A stretch of DNA of 5,467 nucleotides, from the NCBI GenBank assembly GCA_018711755.1, contig DVHY01000156.1:1-5467 (forward strand). Direction: 5' to 3'. Source of the stretch: Candidatus Limivicinus faecipullorum (lineage in GTDB: Bacteria; Bacillota; Clostridia; Oscillospirales; Oscillospiraceae). The translations under genes were made by a program, and so were the position numbers. The notes under the pieces were generated by a model. It did no database searches. It was not told where the DNA came from and saw nothing but the letters and a program-made list of their open reading frames with translations. Positions 5,444 through 5,467 of the stretch are shown piece by piece; position 1 is the first letter of the stretch, and every line of letters starts with the position of its first letter.

Positions 5444-5467
5444 TGATTGTTGAGAACACTTTAACGC

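Noticed and set aside
5245..5467. T-box or amino acid riboswitch in the importer leader
   Set aside because: No T-box consensus sequence, specifier-loop arrangement or long conserved aptamer is visible. The short translated aromatic-rich frame explains the terminator better.
1..5467. tRNA, rRNA, CRISPR array, insertion sequence or phage features
   Set aside because: None is supported. There are no regularly spaced repeats, cloverleaf-like segments, transposase or integrase motifs, or terminal inverted repeats.

Overview
The window comes from a GC-rich, low-complexity-tolerant bacterial genome. It most resembles a Gram-positive member of the Clostridia (Oscillospiraceae-like gut Firmicutes). 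This rests on strong AGGAG-type ribosome binding sites, a lipoprotein solute-binding protein, an Ig-like surface protein with a Ser/Pro-rich wall-spanning stretch, and intrinsic terminators. No taxonomic marker gene is present, so this assignment is inference.

Layout. Positions 1-1299 (+) hold the 3' part of a secreted or membrane-anchored Ig-like surface protein; its true start lies before the window. A strong convergent intrinsic terminator (about 1338-1384) separates it from everything else, which is on the minus strand. Read in the direction of transcription, from the right edge leftwards, the minus strand carries: a 20-codon leader peptide (5431-5369); RNA hairpins ending in an intrinsic terminator (5319-5287); a three-gene ABC importer consisting of substrate-binding lipoprotein (5244-4219), permease (4170-3214) and ATPase (3221-2424); and a membrane-anchored alpha/beta hydrolase (2338-1418) with its own likely promoter.

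The most interesting part is the untranslated leader of the ABC operon. The leader peptide, MSGFGFAVAYGFYYYFRLQK, has a near-ideal ribosome binding site and is 40% Tyr/Phe, including three consecutive Tyr codons. Those codons form the 5' arm of a perfect 11-bp hairpin whose 3' arm contains the stop codon. Immediately after the stop codon, an 11-nt strand can pair (one G-U wobble) with the 5' arm and loop of the downstream terminator. Such a pairing would act as an antiterminator. Together this looks like a classical ribosome-mediated transcription attenuator sensing tyrosine (and perhaps phenylalanine) and controlling an importer. The importer belongs to the family annotated only as 'putative tryptophan/tyrosine transport' (PF04392 / BPD_transp_2). 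The leader has no Trp codon, which points to Tyr/Phe rather than Trp as the physiological signal.

How the genes work together: the lipoprotein captures the ligand outside the membrane, the permease moves it, and the ATPase (overlapping the permease gene by 8 nt) powers transport. Under the model, charged tRNA-Tyr shortage stalls the leader ribosome and lets transcription through to the importer genes. The hydrolase and the Ig-like protein have no evident functional link to the importer.
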